From an uncultured Bacilli bacterium (lineage in GTDB: Bacteria; Bacillota_I; Bacilli_A; RF39; UBA660): 39,481 nucleotides of DNA. The notes under the pieces are model-generated. The model saw only the letters and a program-made list of their open reading frames with translations, was not told the DNA's origin and ran no database searches. The stretch covers positions 1-39,481 of the forward strand of contig CAKOXX010000013.1 in the NCBI GenBank assembly GCA_934130405.1. The letters are read 5' to 3'. Below, in pieces: positions 32,523-39,481 of this stretch. Within the stretch, counting starts at the first letter, position 1; each line of letters begins with the position of its first letter. The translations under genes and the position numbers were made by a program.

Positions 32523-33644
32523 TCACTCTCCACTATATTTTTTAATAAATTCTTCACGATATTCTAAGATTCTATCTTCTTTAATTGCTTCTCTTAACTC
32601 TTCAGTAAGTTTTATTAAGAATCTTATATTATGAATAGATAATAATCTTCCTCCTAACATTTCATCACAAGTAATCAAATGTCTTATATACGCTTTAGTA
32701 TAGTGTTGACAAGCATAGCAGTCGCAATTTTCTTCAAGTGGAGTAAAGTCTTCTTTATACTTAGCATTTTTCAAAGTAATCTTACCATTTCTTGTGAAAG
32801 CTTGTCCATGTCTTGCTATTCTAGTTGGTAAAACACAATCAAAGATATCGATTCCTCTAATAACTCCTTCAATAATATCGATTGGGTCTCCTACTCCCAT
32901 TAAATATCTAACTTTATCTTCTGGTAAGTATCTAACTCCATCTTCGATCATTTTATACATAACAGGTTTACTTTCCCCAACACTAGTTCCACCGATGCTA
33001 TAACCATCAAAGTCAAGTTTAACGGTTTCTTTACAGCTTAATTCTCGAAGGTCAGTAAATTCGCCACCTTGCACAATTCCAAATAAGGACTGATTAGGAT
33101 TGTTATGAACTTTCTTACCTCTTTCGGCCCAACGAATAGTTCTTAAAACTGACTTTTTCATATAGTCATAACTAACAGGATAAGGTGGACATTCATCAAA
33201 ACTCATTGCAATGTCACTATCTAGTTTATTTTGAATTTCGATTGATTTTTCTGGGGTAAGGAATAGTTCACTACCATCTAAATGACTTTTGAACTTAACA
33301 CCTTCTTCTAAGATATTCTTTTCTTTATTCTTAACTAAAGAGAAGACTTGGAATCCACCACAATCAGTAAGAATTGGTCCATCATAATTCATAAATTTAT
33401 GTAACCCACCAGCTTTTGCTACAATATCTTCACCAGGTCTTAACCATAAATGATAAGTATTAGCAAGAATTGTTCCACTGTGACAAGCTTTTAATTCTTC
33501 TTTTGTAAGTCCTTTTACTGTTGCTCTAGTACCAACCGGCATAAACATTGGTGTGTCATAAGTACCATAATTAGTCTCTAACTTACCAAGTCGTGCTTTA
33601 GTATTATTTTCTTTCTTCTCTAAATGATATTTAATCTTTCCCAT
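32523..33644 (-). CDS. tgt: tRNA-guanine transglycosylase (queuine/preQ1)
   Basis: Tgt exchanges guanine 34 of Asn, Asp, His and Tyr tRNAs for preQ1. The 373-residue protein shows MPVGTRATVKGLT, the substrate site ILTDCGGFQVFSL, SFDECPPYP, FGIVQGGEF, DGYSIGGTSVGE, and the nucleophile and tRNA-binding part DIFDCVLPTRIARHGQAFT. The zinc site CDCYACQHYTKAYIRHL closes the domain. No queuosine synthesis gene is nearby, so preQ1 must be made elsewhere or salvaged. Confidence 0.96.
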   Translation of the reverse strand: MGKIKYHLEKKENNTKARLGKLETNYGTYDTPMFMPVGTRATVKGLTKEELKACHSGTILANTYHLWLRPGEDIVAKAGGLHKFMNYDGPILTDCGGFQVFSLVKNKEKNILEEGVKFKSHLDGSELFLTPEKSIEIQNKLDSDIAMSFDECPPYPVSYDYMKKSVLRTIRWAERGKKVHNNPNQSLFGIVQGGEFTDLRELSCKETVKLDFDGYSIGGTSVGESKPVMYKMIEDGVRYLPEDKVRYLMGVGDPIDIIEGVIRGIDIFDCVLPTRIARHGQAFTRNGKITLKNAKYKEDFTPLEENCDCYACQHYTKAYIRHLITCDEMLGGRLLSIHNIRFLIKLTEELREAIKEDRILEYREEFIKKYSGE

Positions 33645-34060
33645 TACTTACTTCTCCTACCTTCTTTTGTAACTGTTTCTACCTTCTGTCCTAAGAAATG
33701 TAACTTTCTTTTAAAGAGTATTTCATATTTTAGTAACTCATTATTAATACTTTCTAACATTTCTTCATTCATAAGTTTGCGATATTTATTACGTAATATC
33801 TCTCTAAATTTATTTATTTCATTTAATGCTTCTTGATAAGCAACGCCTGAGTCATCATCACTTTCTAAGTAAAATTTTAAAAGACGCATTAACTTATCTA
33901 ACTTCTTAGCAAGTTGTTTCTTTAGCATTTCTTTTTTTATTATATAATCAACGACATGAATGACAGAACTTTTCTTAGTATAGCTAATACTTATCGCTTT
34001 ATCAAGCATTAAATCTCCGTCATAAGAATAACTTTTTTCTACACATCTATAAGTTTCCAT
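33644..34060 (-). CDS. Small helical coiled-coil protein of unknown function
   Basis: 138 residues, strongly charged and mostly helical after residue 45 (KKEMLKKQLAKKLDKLMRLL, then NEINKFREILRNKYRKLMNEEM and ESINNELLKYEILFKRKLHFL), with a basic C-terminus. It overlaps trmD by 14 bases and touches tgt by one, so it is coupled to tRNA-modification genes. I do not recognise the family. Confidence 0.7.
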   Translation of the reverse strand: METYRCVEKSYSYDGDLMLDKAISISYTKKSSVIHVVDYIIKKEMLKKQLAKKLDKLMRLLKFYLESDDDSGVAYQEALNEINKFREILRNKYRKLMNEEMLESINNELLKYEILFKRKLHFLGQKVETVTKEGRRSK

Positions 34061-34733
34061 TATTTATGTCCCCCTTTAATAAATCTGGTCTTCTAAGTTT
34101 GGTTCTTTCTAAAGCTTGGACTTTTCTGAATTCAGCAATCTTCTGATGATTTCCTGATAATAACACTTCTGGTACTTCTAAACCATTATAAACTCTTGGT
34201 TTAGTATACTGTGGATAATCAAGTAAACCTTGATAGAAGGAATCATTCTCATAACTTTCTTTATTAATAACGCCATCTAGTAATCTTGTTACAGAATCAA
34301 TTAATACCATCGCAGGAACTTCTCCTCCTGTTAAGACATAATCACCGATTGATAACTCCATATCACAAATACTTCTTATCCGTTCATCAAATCCTTCATA
34401 ATGACCACAAATAAGTATTAGATGTTCCTCTTTACTTAAGCTACCAGCAATTTCCTGATTATAAACTGTACCATCTGGTGTTAATAAAATAACCTTACTA
34501 TTTTCACGTCTTAGGGAATTAACACAATCAAAGATTGGTTGACAAGCAAGAATCATTCCACAGCCACCACCATAAGGGGTATCATCTACTTTATGATGAA
34601 TATCTTTAGAAAAATCGCGAAAATTATGAAGATTTATCGTAACTTTCTTATCATCTATCGCTCTTTTAATAATTGAAGAGGAGATAACACCAGTAAACAT
34701 CTCTGGGAATAAAGTTAAAACATCAATTGTCAT
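34047..34733 (-). CDS. trmD: tRNA (guanine-37-N1)-methyltransferase
   Basis: TrmD methylates G37 next to the anticodon and prevents frameshifting. The 228-residue protein has the SPOUT trefoil-knot motifs: MTIDVLTLFPEMF, VDDTPYGGGCGMIL, LICGHYEGFDERI, SIGDYVLTGGEVPAMVLID, and the C-terminal EVPEVLLSGNHQKI and RRPDLL. GGGGG precedes the ATG. It follows rimM, the usual order, but rpsP and rplS, which commonly flank this pair, are absent. Confidence 0.97.
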   Translation of the reverse strand: MTIDVLTLFPEMFTGVISSSIIKRAIDDKKVTINLHNFRDFSKDIHHKVDDTPYGGGCGMILACQPIFDCVNSLRRENSKVILLTPDGTVYNQEIAGSLSKEEHLILICGHYEGFDERIRSICDMELSIGDYVLTGGEVPAMVLIDSVTRLLDGVINKESYENDSFYQGLLDYPQYTKPRVYNGLEVPEVLLSGNHQKIAEFRKVQALERTKLRRPDLLKGDINNGNL

Positions 34734-34745
34734 AAAGACCCCCTT

Positions 34746-35228
34746 CTAAAGTAATTCTATTTCTACTTGTTTTTTACTACTATCTATTTTTTTAAGGAAG
34801 TGTTCATTATAAGGAACTAATTCTTCCTTATTATTAACAACCACTCGTATGATTTTATAATTATTACCCGTTTCTTCAAGAGCTTTAACTACTCCTTTTT
34901 GCTTATCACTAGTAATTACTTCATATTCCTTATAGTTAAGTTCAAAATTTTCTTTAGCACTTAATTCAATATATTTACTATCTATATAAACTTTCTGTTT
35001 CATCAAAAACAACACATCATTGATATTGTTAAAATCATCTAGTAAAACCATATCATAGTTCTTATGACGACGATAACTTCTTAATTTATATTCTTTATCA
35101 TTTATTAAAATACTATTACCAACTTTAAATACTTTCTCTTTTAATGACTGTTCTAACTTAGAAATAATTCTTATTTCTCCTTTTATTCCGTGCGTAGAAA
35201 CAATCGTTCCAACATAGATTTTATCCAT
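34746..35228 (-). CDS. rimM: 16S rRNA processing protein RimM
   Basis: RimM helps assemble the head of the 30S subunit and binds S19. The 160-residue protein begins YVGTIVSTHGIKGEIRI, the family signature, and continues with a PRC-barrel second half (YEVITSDKQKGVVKAL, then NKEELVPYNEHFLKKID). It lies 12 bases before trmD and overlaps the upstream methyltransferase gene by eight bases. Confidence 0.93.
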   Translation of the reverse strand: MDKIYVGTIVSTHGIKGEIRIISKLEQSLKEKVFKVGNSILINDKEYKLRSYRRHKNYDMVLLDDFNNINDVLFLMKQKVYIDSKYIELSAKENFELNYKEYEVITSDKQKGVVKALEETGNNYKIIRVVVNNKEELVPYNEHFLKKIDSSKKQVEIELL

Positions 35229-35961
35229 TAGTTTTCCTCATTTCATATAGAAGAATAGAAGTTGCAATAGCAACATTTAAGCTTTCTACATCATCACTCA
35301 TCGGAATATAAAGATTTTTATCACTTAGTTCTAAGTACTCTGGATGAACCCCATTTCCTTCATTACCCATCAATAAAGCAAAACGTCTCTTATCATCAAC
35401 TGTTAAAGTAGAAACGTCTGTTCCATACTCTACTCTAGTTGCATAAATCGGTATTTTTAATTCTTTTAACATTGGTAATAATTCTTTAAAGTCATAGATA
35501 AGAATTGGTACATGAAATAAAGTTCCTTGTGTAGACCTTACTACTTTCGGATTATATAAATCAACACAATTTTTAGATAATATGATAGTGTCAATACCGA
35601 AAGCAACAGCACTTCTGATAATTGTTCCCATATTACCAGGGTCTTGAATTTCATCAAGTAGTAATATTCTACTACCAATCGTCGTATCAGCTAATTTTTT
35701 ACAAATTCCCATTATCTTCTGTGGTGTTTCTACTTCACTAATTTTCTTCATCACTTCATAACTAACTACTGTATAAGGAATATTGAAAGGAACAACTTCT
35801 CCTTCACAAAGAATTATTTCTTTTAACATTTTATGTTGATACGCTTCAATGACTAAATGACGTCCTTCTACTAAAAATTCATTATATAAATCACGATACT
35901 TCTTTTTTTGTAACTTCTTTAAATATTTAACTTTATCATTATCAAAACTAGTAATTACCAT
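35221..35961 (-). CDS. TrmH/SpoU-family RNA 2'-O-methyltransferase
   Basis: 246 residues with an N-terminal substrate-binding part (KYLKKLQKKKYRDLYNEFLVEGRHLV) and the three SpoU motifs: IQDPGNMGTIIRSA, ALLMGNEGNG, and IPMSDDVESLNVAIATSILLYEMR. The ENFLVEG-type N-terminus points to the rRNA-modifying branch (RlmB/TsnR/YsgA-like) over tRNA-specific TrmH. The exact target is not known. Confidence 0.9.
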   Translation of the reverse strand: MVITSFDNDKVKYLKKLQKKKYRDLYNEFLVEGRHLVIEAYQHKMLKEIILCEGEVVPFNIPYTVVSYEVMKKISEVETPQKIMGICKKLADTTIGSRILLLDEIQDPGNMGTIIRSAVAFGIDTIILSKNCVDLYNPKVVRSTQGTLFHVPILIYDFKELLPMLKELKIPIYATRVEYGTDVSTLTVDDKRRFALLMGNEGNGVHPEYLELSDKNLYIPMSDDVESLNVAIATSILLYEMRKTNG

Positions 35962-35969
35962 AATAACTC

Positions 35970-36608
35970 CTATCTATCATTAGTTAATGCTCTATATTTT
36001 TTATAGTCTTTAAAGTTTTCTTCTACCACCGCCCAAAATCTTTTCGAGTGATTCGCTTCTACCAAGTGGGACAGTTCATGATATATCACATAATCTAAAC
36101 AATTTATATCTTTAGTAATAAGTTCTAAGTTAAGGGTGATAACATAAGTCTTCGTATTACAAACACCCCACCTAGTTTTCATCTTACGAATACGAAGACT
36201 AGGATGAGGAATACTCCTTGTAAAATTTTCATAACAGTTTTCTAAATGTTCACTAAATATTTTTAAAGCTTGTTTTTTAAGCCATTTATCTAGGTCAATA
36301 TTTTTACTTAAAAATATTTTATTTTCACCCAAAGAAACTTCATCAACATTAGTATATACTATATCATATTTCTTTCCAAGAAAGTAAAAGTCTTGTTTTT
36401 TCTCATCAAGCATAATCGCTCTATCTAGCATTCGTTCAATACTTTTTCTATTATTATTAACTATTCTTTTTATTTCTCTATCACTTGTAAAAGTATTACA
36501 AGTAATATATATCTTCAAGTCATCTTTTACTTTAATATATAAATTCTTAGTGGTTCTTTTTTTAAGTACTACTATCTCGTAACTTTTATCTTTATACTCA
36601 AACTCCAT
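35970..36608 (-). CDS. YgjP/DUF45-type zinc metallopeptidase
   Basis: 212 residues with the zinc motif YHELSHLVEANHSKRFWAVVE (HExxH plus the downstream NHxxxFW typical of YgjP/WSS1-like proteases). The N-terminal strand-rich half includes RTTKNLYIKVKDD and KMKTRWGVCN. The physiological substrate is unknown. It is the first gene of the eight-gene run to xerD; GGTGGTG precedes its ATG and a TATAAT lies at 36631-36636 (minus strand). Confidence 0.85.
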   Translation of the reverse strand: MEFEYKDKSYEIVVLKKRTTKNLYIKVKDDLKIYITCNTFTSDREIKRIVNNNRKSIERMLDRAIMLDEKKQDFYFLGKKYDIVYTNVDEVSLGENKIFLSKNIDLDKWLKKQALKIFSEHLENCYENFTRSIPHPSLRIRKMKTRWGVCNTKTYVITLNLELITKDINCLDYVIYHELSHLVEANHSKRFWAVVEENFKDYKKYRALTNDR

Positions 36609-36672
36609 CTAATCACCACCATATGTCTTTATTATACAAGATAATCACTCAAAAATAAAGATAACTCCAAAA

Positions 36673-36699
36673 GAAAAAAGCAATCAACAACTGATTACT
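36673..36699 (-). terminator. Terminator after the surface protein pair
   Basis: 8-bp stem with one G-U pair (36679-36686 with 36692-36699), 5-base loop, then six T on the minus strand. Confidence 0.8.
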
Positions 36700-36715
36700 T
36701 TGATCATCTATTTTA

Positions 36716-38590
36716 TTAGCTCACTGAAACAACATATGGATTTAGAGCAGTCCCATCTCCCTTAGTTATTTTGGTATCAGCTTTTAGGTTGATAACTGGA
36801 CGGGTACCGATGGAATCAGCGACGCCATTCCAACTAACCAGACCGCCCGAAGGAAGGACGCTCCAAACGCGCGCATTAGAGTAGTAAGAATAGAAGTAAG
36901 ACGGAGACAGCGTCCAGAAGTATTGTCCATTATATAGATAATAATTACTATTTGCTGTATTATATACTCCTCCTGCCATCGCCACTTCATCTGCCGTAAT
37001 AAGCGAAACTGGATAATCTAACTTAGCACTTGCATTTGATACTTTAAACTTATCATTATCTTGTGCACATTTTAAGATTGGTGCTTTCTTTTCATATAAA
37101 CGTCCATATGCTCCATAAGTTGTTGTTGGTGTTGTTAAATAACCATTACCCCAATTTATCTTTCGATCATTACAGAATGTCTCATCTGCTAAATATGATG
37201 CATAATTTGTTAAATTATTTTTATACCATGTATCTAGAGTGTTTTTCATAGTTGAATTTGTATTATTTTTAACAGCATCGGCATAACTATCACTACTATA
37301 TGATATTGGTTGAACAGTCATTCTGGTATCACTTTGATATCCTGTTATTTTATATACTACATTACAACTTGTATTTAAACAACTATATAGTTTTCCTGAT
37401 ACAATTTCACTTGAATTATCTTTCCATGTTAATTGTTTAATAGTTCCTGTTAAAGTAAATTTCTTTGTTGATTCATCAAATGTGTATCCTGTCCCAAAAT
37501 TGTATTTTTGGGTATTAGTAAACCAATTGTATCCTGTTGTTTCATTGTTTTCATATAATGAGAATTTCTCATTATATTTATATCCAACATATGCTGGATC
37601 CCAGTATTTACTATTATATTGTGAATTTCCGATTGTTACTGCATTTCCTGTATCTGATGTTGATTTTCCTGAATAGATTAAACGGACACTTCTGTCTCCA
37701 TTACGACGGATTATTCTCCATGTAAATCCTACGAATGACACATAATTATTTCTTACTGCTCCTCGATAATAATAGCTGGTTCCCTCATCATCTTCTGCTG
37801 CGTACAAACCATCTTCTTCACTACTATTTGGTGCAATCTTAGAAAAGTTTGGTGTTCCTTTTGCTACAATTGCTGTTCCTGCTGCTTCTGCACTTGCTTC
37901 GTGATTATTCATAACAAGCATACAATCTGATAATTTATTTATTCCATTATCTTTACAATATGTATCTTCTGCTTGAGCTACTGTATCGCTTGTTTGTCCA
38001 TAGACATTTACTTTTACTTTATATACTAGTCCTCCATTGTCACTTTGCGGATTATAGCTTTCATCTACCCATAATCTTAAACGGTATTTGATTTCTGTTT
38101 CTCCTTGTGTTGCTAAGTTTCCTGTATATAAACTCATCATATCTGCTGGTCGTCCTGTATATCCATTACCTGTTGGCTCTTCATAATATGTACGAGGTGC
38201 CATTACTTCTGTTTCTTTTCCGTTAGCATCTACTGTTGTCAAATAGTATCTGATATTATTTCCGCTAAACGTATTTCCGCTCTCTTCCTTTGCTGCTATT
38301 TCATAGTTGATATCTGTATTTCCGGCGATTGATGACTTTACTGTAAAGTCGAAATATTCTCCTGCTGTTAATCTCGTCTTTCCAGTTGCTATCGTTGTAG
38401 GCAACGCATTCGTCATTGCAATCGTGTTTGTACTTTCTACATATTCCATAGTTATCATACCAGTTGTAATTGTATTTAACTTTTCTCCTGTTCCCGCGTA
38501 GTTAAATGCTGCATAACTGATTCCTACTATGGTAATTAACAGAATGGTTATTAGCATAATTTCTAAATATTGTTTTTTCTTTTTAGACAT
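36716..38590 (-). CDS. Exported surface protein with a DGR-like variable C-terminal domain
   Basis: 624 residues. A signal/anchor helix (LEIMLITILLITIVGISYAAF) is followed by a TasA/CalY-like beta region (TITTGMITMEYV, LTAGEYFDFTVKSSIAGNT, YKVKVNVYG), a central NNYVSFVGFTWRII region, several CX-type cysteine pairs, and a C-terminal lectin-like domain: ISLITADEVAMAGG, FWTLSPSYF, a variable stretch (residues 567-596) and RPVINLKADTKITKGDGT. The last domain looks like the C-type-lectin/FGE-type fold used by DGR target proteins. AGGAG lies before the ATG, and the gene follows its paralogue by 15 bases. It probably displays a binding surface outside the cell; the ligand is unknown. Confidence 0.85.
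   Translation of the reverse strand: MSKKKKQYLEIMLITILLITIVGISYAAFNYAGTGEKLNTITTGMITMEYVESTNTIAMTNALPTTIATGKTRLTAGEYFDFTVKSSIAGNTDINYEIAAKEESGNTFSGNNIRYYLTTVDANGKETEVMAPRTYYEEPTGNGYTGRPADMMSLYTGNLATQGETEIKYRLRLWVDESYNPQSDNGGLVYKVKVNVYGQTSDTVAQAEDTYCKDNGINKLSDCMLVMNNHEASAEAAGTAIVAKGTPNFSKIAPNSSEEDGLYAAEDDEGTSYYYRGAVRNNYVSFVGFTWRIIRRNGDRSVRLIYSGKSTSDTGNAVTIGNSQYNSKYWDPAYVGYKYNEKFSLYENNETTGYNWFTNTQKYNFGTGYTFDESTKKFTLTGTIKQLTWKDNSSEIVSGKLYSCLNTSCNVVYKITGYQSDTRMTVQPISYSSDSYADAVKNNTNSTMKNTLDTWYKNNLTNYASYLADETFCNDRKINWGNGYLTTPTTTYGAYGRLYEKKAPILKCAQDNDKFKVSNASAKLDYPVSLITADEVAMAGGVYNTANSNYYLYNGQYFWTLSPSYFYSYYSNARVWSVLPSGGLVSWNGVADSIGTRPVINLKADTKITKGDGTALNPYVVSVS
36803..36892 (-). other. Candidate DGR variable repeat (copy 1)
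   Basis: Thirty codons (residues 567-596) that differ from copy 2 at 26 of 90 bases. Upstream, 1 base differs in 39; downstream, none in at least 21. GC is about 53% by hand count, in a gene far more AT-rich than this. Invariant codons keep the fold (TGG, GGC, CCT, GTT), while changes occur at every codon position. Confidence 0.75.
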
Positions 38591-38605
38591 AAGGCTTTCT
38601 CCTTT

Positions 38606-39481
38606 CTACGATTGCACTACATATGGATTCAAAGCTGTTCCATCGCCCTTAGTTATTTTGGTATCTGCTTTTAGGTTGATAACTGGACGGGCCCCGAAGG
38701 AATTGGCTACGCGGTTCCAAGGATCCAGACTGCCTGAAGGAGACACGCCCCAAACTATCGCACCAGAGTTGTACGACTCGAAGTAAGACGGAGACAGCGT
38801 CCAAAAGTATTGTCCATTATATAGATAATAATTACTATTCGCTGTATTATATACTCCTCCTGCCATTGCTACTTCATCAGCTGTAATAAGTGATATTGGA
38901 TAATCTAGTTTTGCACTTGCATTTGATAAACTAAATTTATCATTATCTTGTGCACATTTTAAACTTGGTGTTCTCTTATTATATAAACGATTGAATGCCC
39001 CATAGTATGTTGTTGGTGTTGTTAAATAGCCTGATCCTCCTGTTACACTTCTATCATTACAAAATATTTCATCTGCTATATATGAAGCATAACTTGTTAA
39101 ATTATTTTTATACCATGTATCTAAGGTACCCTTCATAGTTGAATTTGTATTATTTATTACTGCATCTGCATAACTATCACTACTATACGAAATTGGTTGT
39201 ACTATCATTGTTGTATCATTTGAATATCCTGTTATTTTATATACTACATTACAACTTGTATTTAAACAACTATATAATTTTCCTGATACAATTTCATCAT
39301 GGTTATCTTTCCATGTTAATTGCTTAATAGTTCCTGTTAAAGTAAATTTCTTTGTTGATTCATCAAATGTGTACCCTGTCCCAAAATTGTATTTTTGGGT
39401 ATTAGTAAACCAGTTGTATCCTGTTGTTCCATTGTTTTCATGTAATGAGAATTTCTCATTATATTTATATCCAACATATGC
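38606..39481 (-). CDS. Second exported surface protein of the same family, cut by the window end
   Basis: The frame is open without a stop from the stop codon at 38606 to the last base (291 residues). The apparent start at 39208 is an internal Met: upstream residues (AYVGYKYNEKFSL, YNWFTNTQKYNFGTGYTF, TIKQLTWKDN, SCNVVYKITGYS) match the neighbouring 624-residue protein almost exactly. The missing part should hold the signal anchor and beta region. The C-terminus is FWTLSPSYF, variable stretch, ARPVINLKADTKITKGDGT. It is upstream of its paralogue in one transcript and arose by tandem duplication. Confidence 0.88.
   Translation of the reverse strand, partial: AYVGYKYNEKFSLHENNGTTGYNWFTNTQKYNFGTGYTFDESTKKFTLTGTIKQLTWKDNHDEIVSGKLYSCLNTSCNVVYKITGYSNDTTMIVQPISYSSDSYADAVINNTNSTMKGTLDTWYKNNLTSYASYIADEIFCNDRSVTGGSGYLTTPTTYYGAFNRLYNKRTPSLKCAQDNDKFSLSNASAKLDYPISLITADEVAMAGGVYNTANSNYYLYNGQYFWTLSPSYFESYNSGAIVWGVSPSGSLDPWNRVANSFGARPVINLKADTKITKGDGTALNPYVVQS
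38690..38779 (-). other. Candidate DGR variable repeat (copy 2)
   Basis: Aligns base for base with 36803-36892 without gaps. GC is about 58% by hand count. Differences include whole codons, for example TAT/GAG, CGC/ATA and AGT/CCT. The boundaries on both sides are abrupt. Confidence 0.75.

Noticed and set aside
38606..39208. A complete 200-residue gene starting at 39208
   Set aside because: The frame stays open to the window end and the upstream residues match the paralogue, so this Met is internal and the gene is partial.

Overview
This window comes from a low-GC (roughly 30%) bacterium of the Bacilli/Mollicutes-like Firmicutes, probably an uncultured gut lineage of the RF39/'CAG' type. The evidence is the AT-rich codon use, SpoVS, a ComN-like protein, a fused SecDF, AGGAGG-type ribosome binding sites, and exported proteins ending in 'RPVINLK...GDGT..NPYVV'. 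The genetic code is standard (code 11): TGA closes several genes, for example at 2875-2877, 3741-3743 and 17110-17112. Almost every gene is on the minus strand. Only rpsT, a 27-codon ORF and fic are on the plus strand. No rRNA or tRNA gene was seen.

Layout, left to right. 1-115: left end and first codons of a TnpB-type insertion element running off the window. 235-594: rpsT (S20) with its promoter and a bidirectional terminator shared with rmlD. 581-6461: a minus-strand envelope-polysaccharide operon, nfo - CYTH protein - O-antigen ligase/polymerase - family 2 glycosyltransferase - rmlA - rmlC - rmlD, with rmlB missing. 6528-9947: pyruvate:ferredoxin oxidoreductase. 10292-11764: a large membrane-anchored surface protein. 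11843-14656: leucyl-tRNA synthetase carrying a complete Nudix domain inside its editing domain. 14757-15017: spoVS, preceded by a short ORF-less element (15071-15265) that keeps both ends and the omega-RNA-like RNA of the TnpB element. 15311-16381: a Pro/Val/Thr-rich membrane protein. 16454-27794: housekeeping genes in close tandem (RluA-type pseudouridine synthase, rRNA methyltransferase, HemW, two small membrane proteins, O6-alkylguanine-DNA methyltransferase, MYG1, AI-2E-family permease, Dtd, RelA/SpoT, SecDF, ComN-like). 27861-29200: a complete TnpB element with its omega RNA. 29225-30860: a Fic gene and a tiny membrane peptide, bracketed by duplicated sequence and by 11-bp iterons. 30862-36608: a tightly packed operon YgjP - TrmH-type methyltransferase - RimM - TrmD - small coiled-coil protein - Tgt - unknown - XerD. 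36716-39481: two tandem large exported proteins, the second cut by the window end.

Most interesting signal. The two tandem exported proteins at the right end carry, near their C-termini, a sharply bounded 90-nt block (36803-36892 and 38690-38779). The two copies differ at 26 of 90 positions there, while the DNA on both sides is almost identical. Substitutions fall on all three codon positions, transversions are common, GC rises to about 53-58%, and only 6 of 64 invariant positions are A on the coding strand. This is the signature of the variable repeats of a diversity-generating retroelement (DGR), in which template adenines are mutated. No reverse transcriptase or template repeat is in the window, so they should lie to the right or elsewhere in the genome.

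Second signal. Three related TnpB-type elements lie in this window: a partial one, a complete one, and an omega-RNA-only miniature element directly upstream of spoVS. The single TnpB could serve several guide RNAs in trans.
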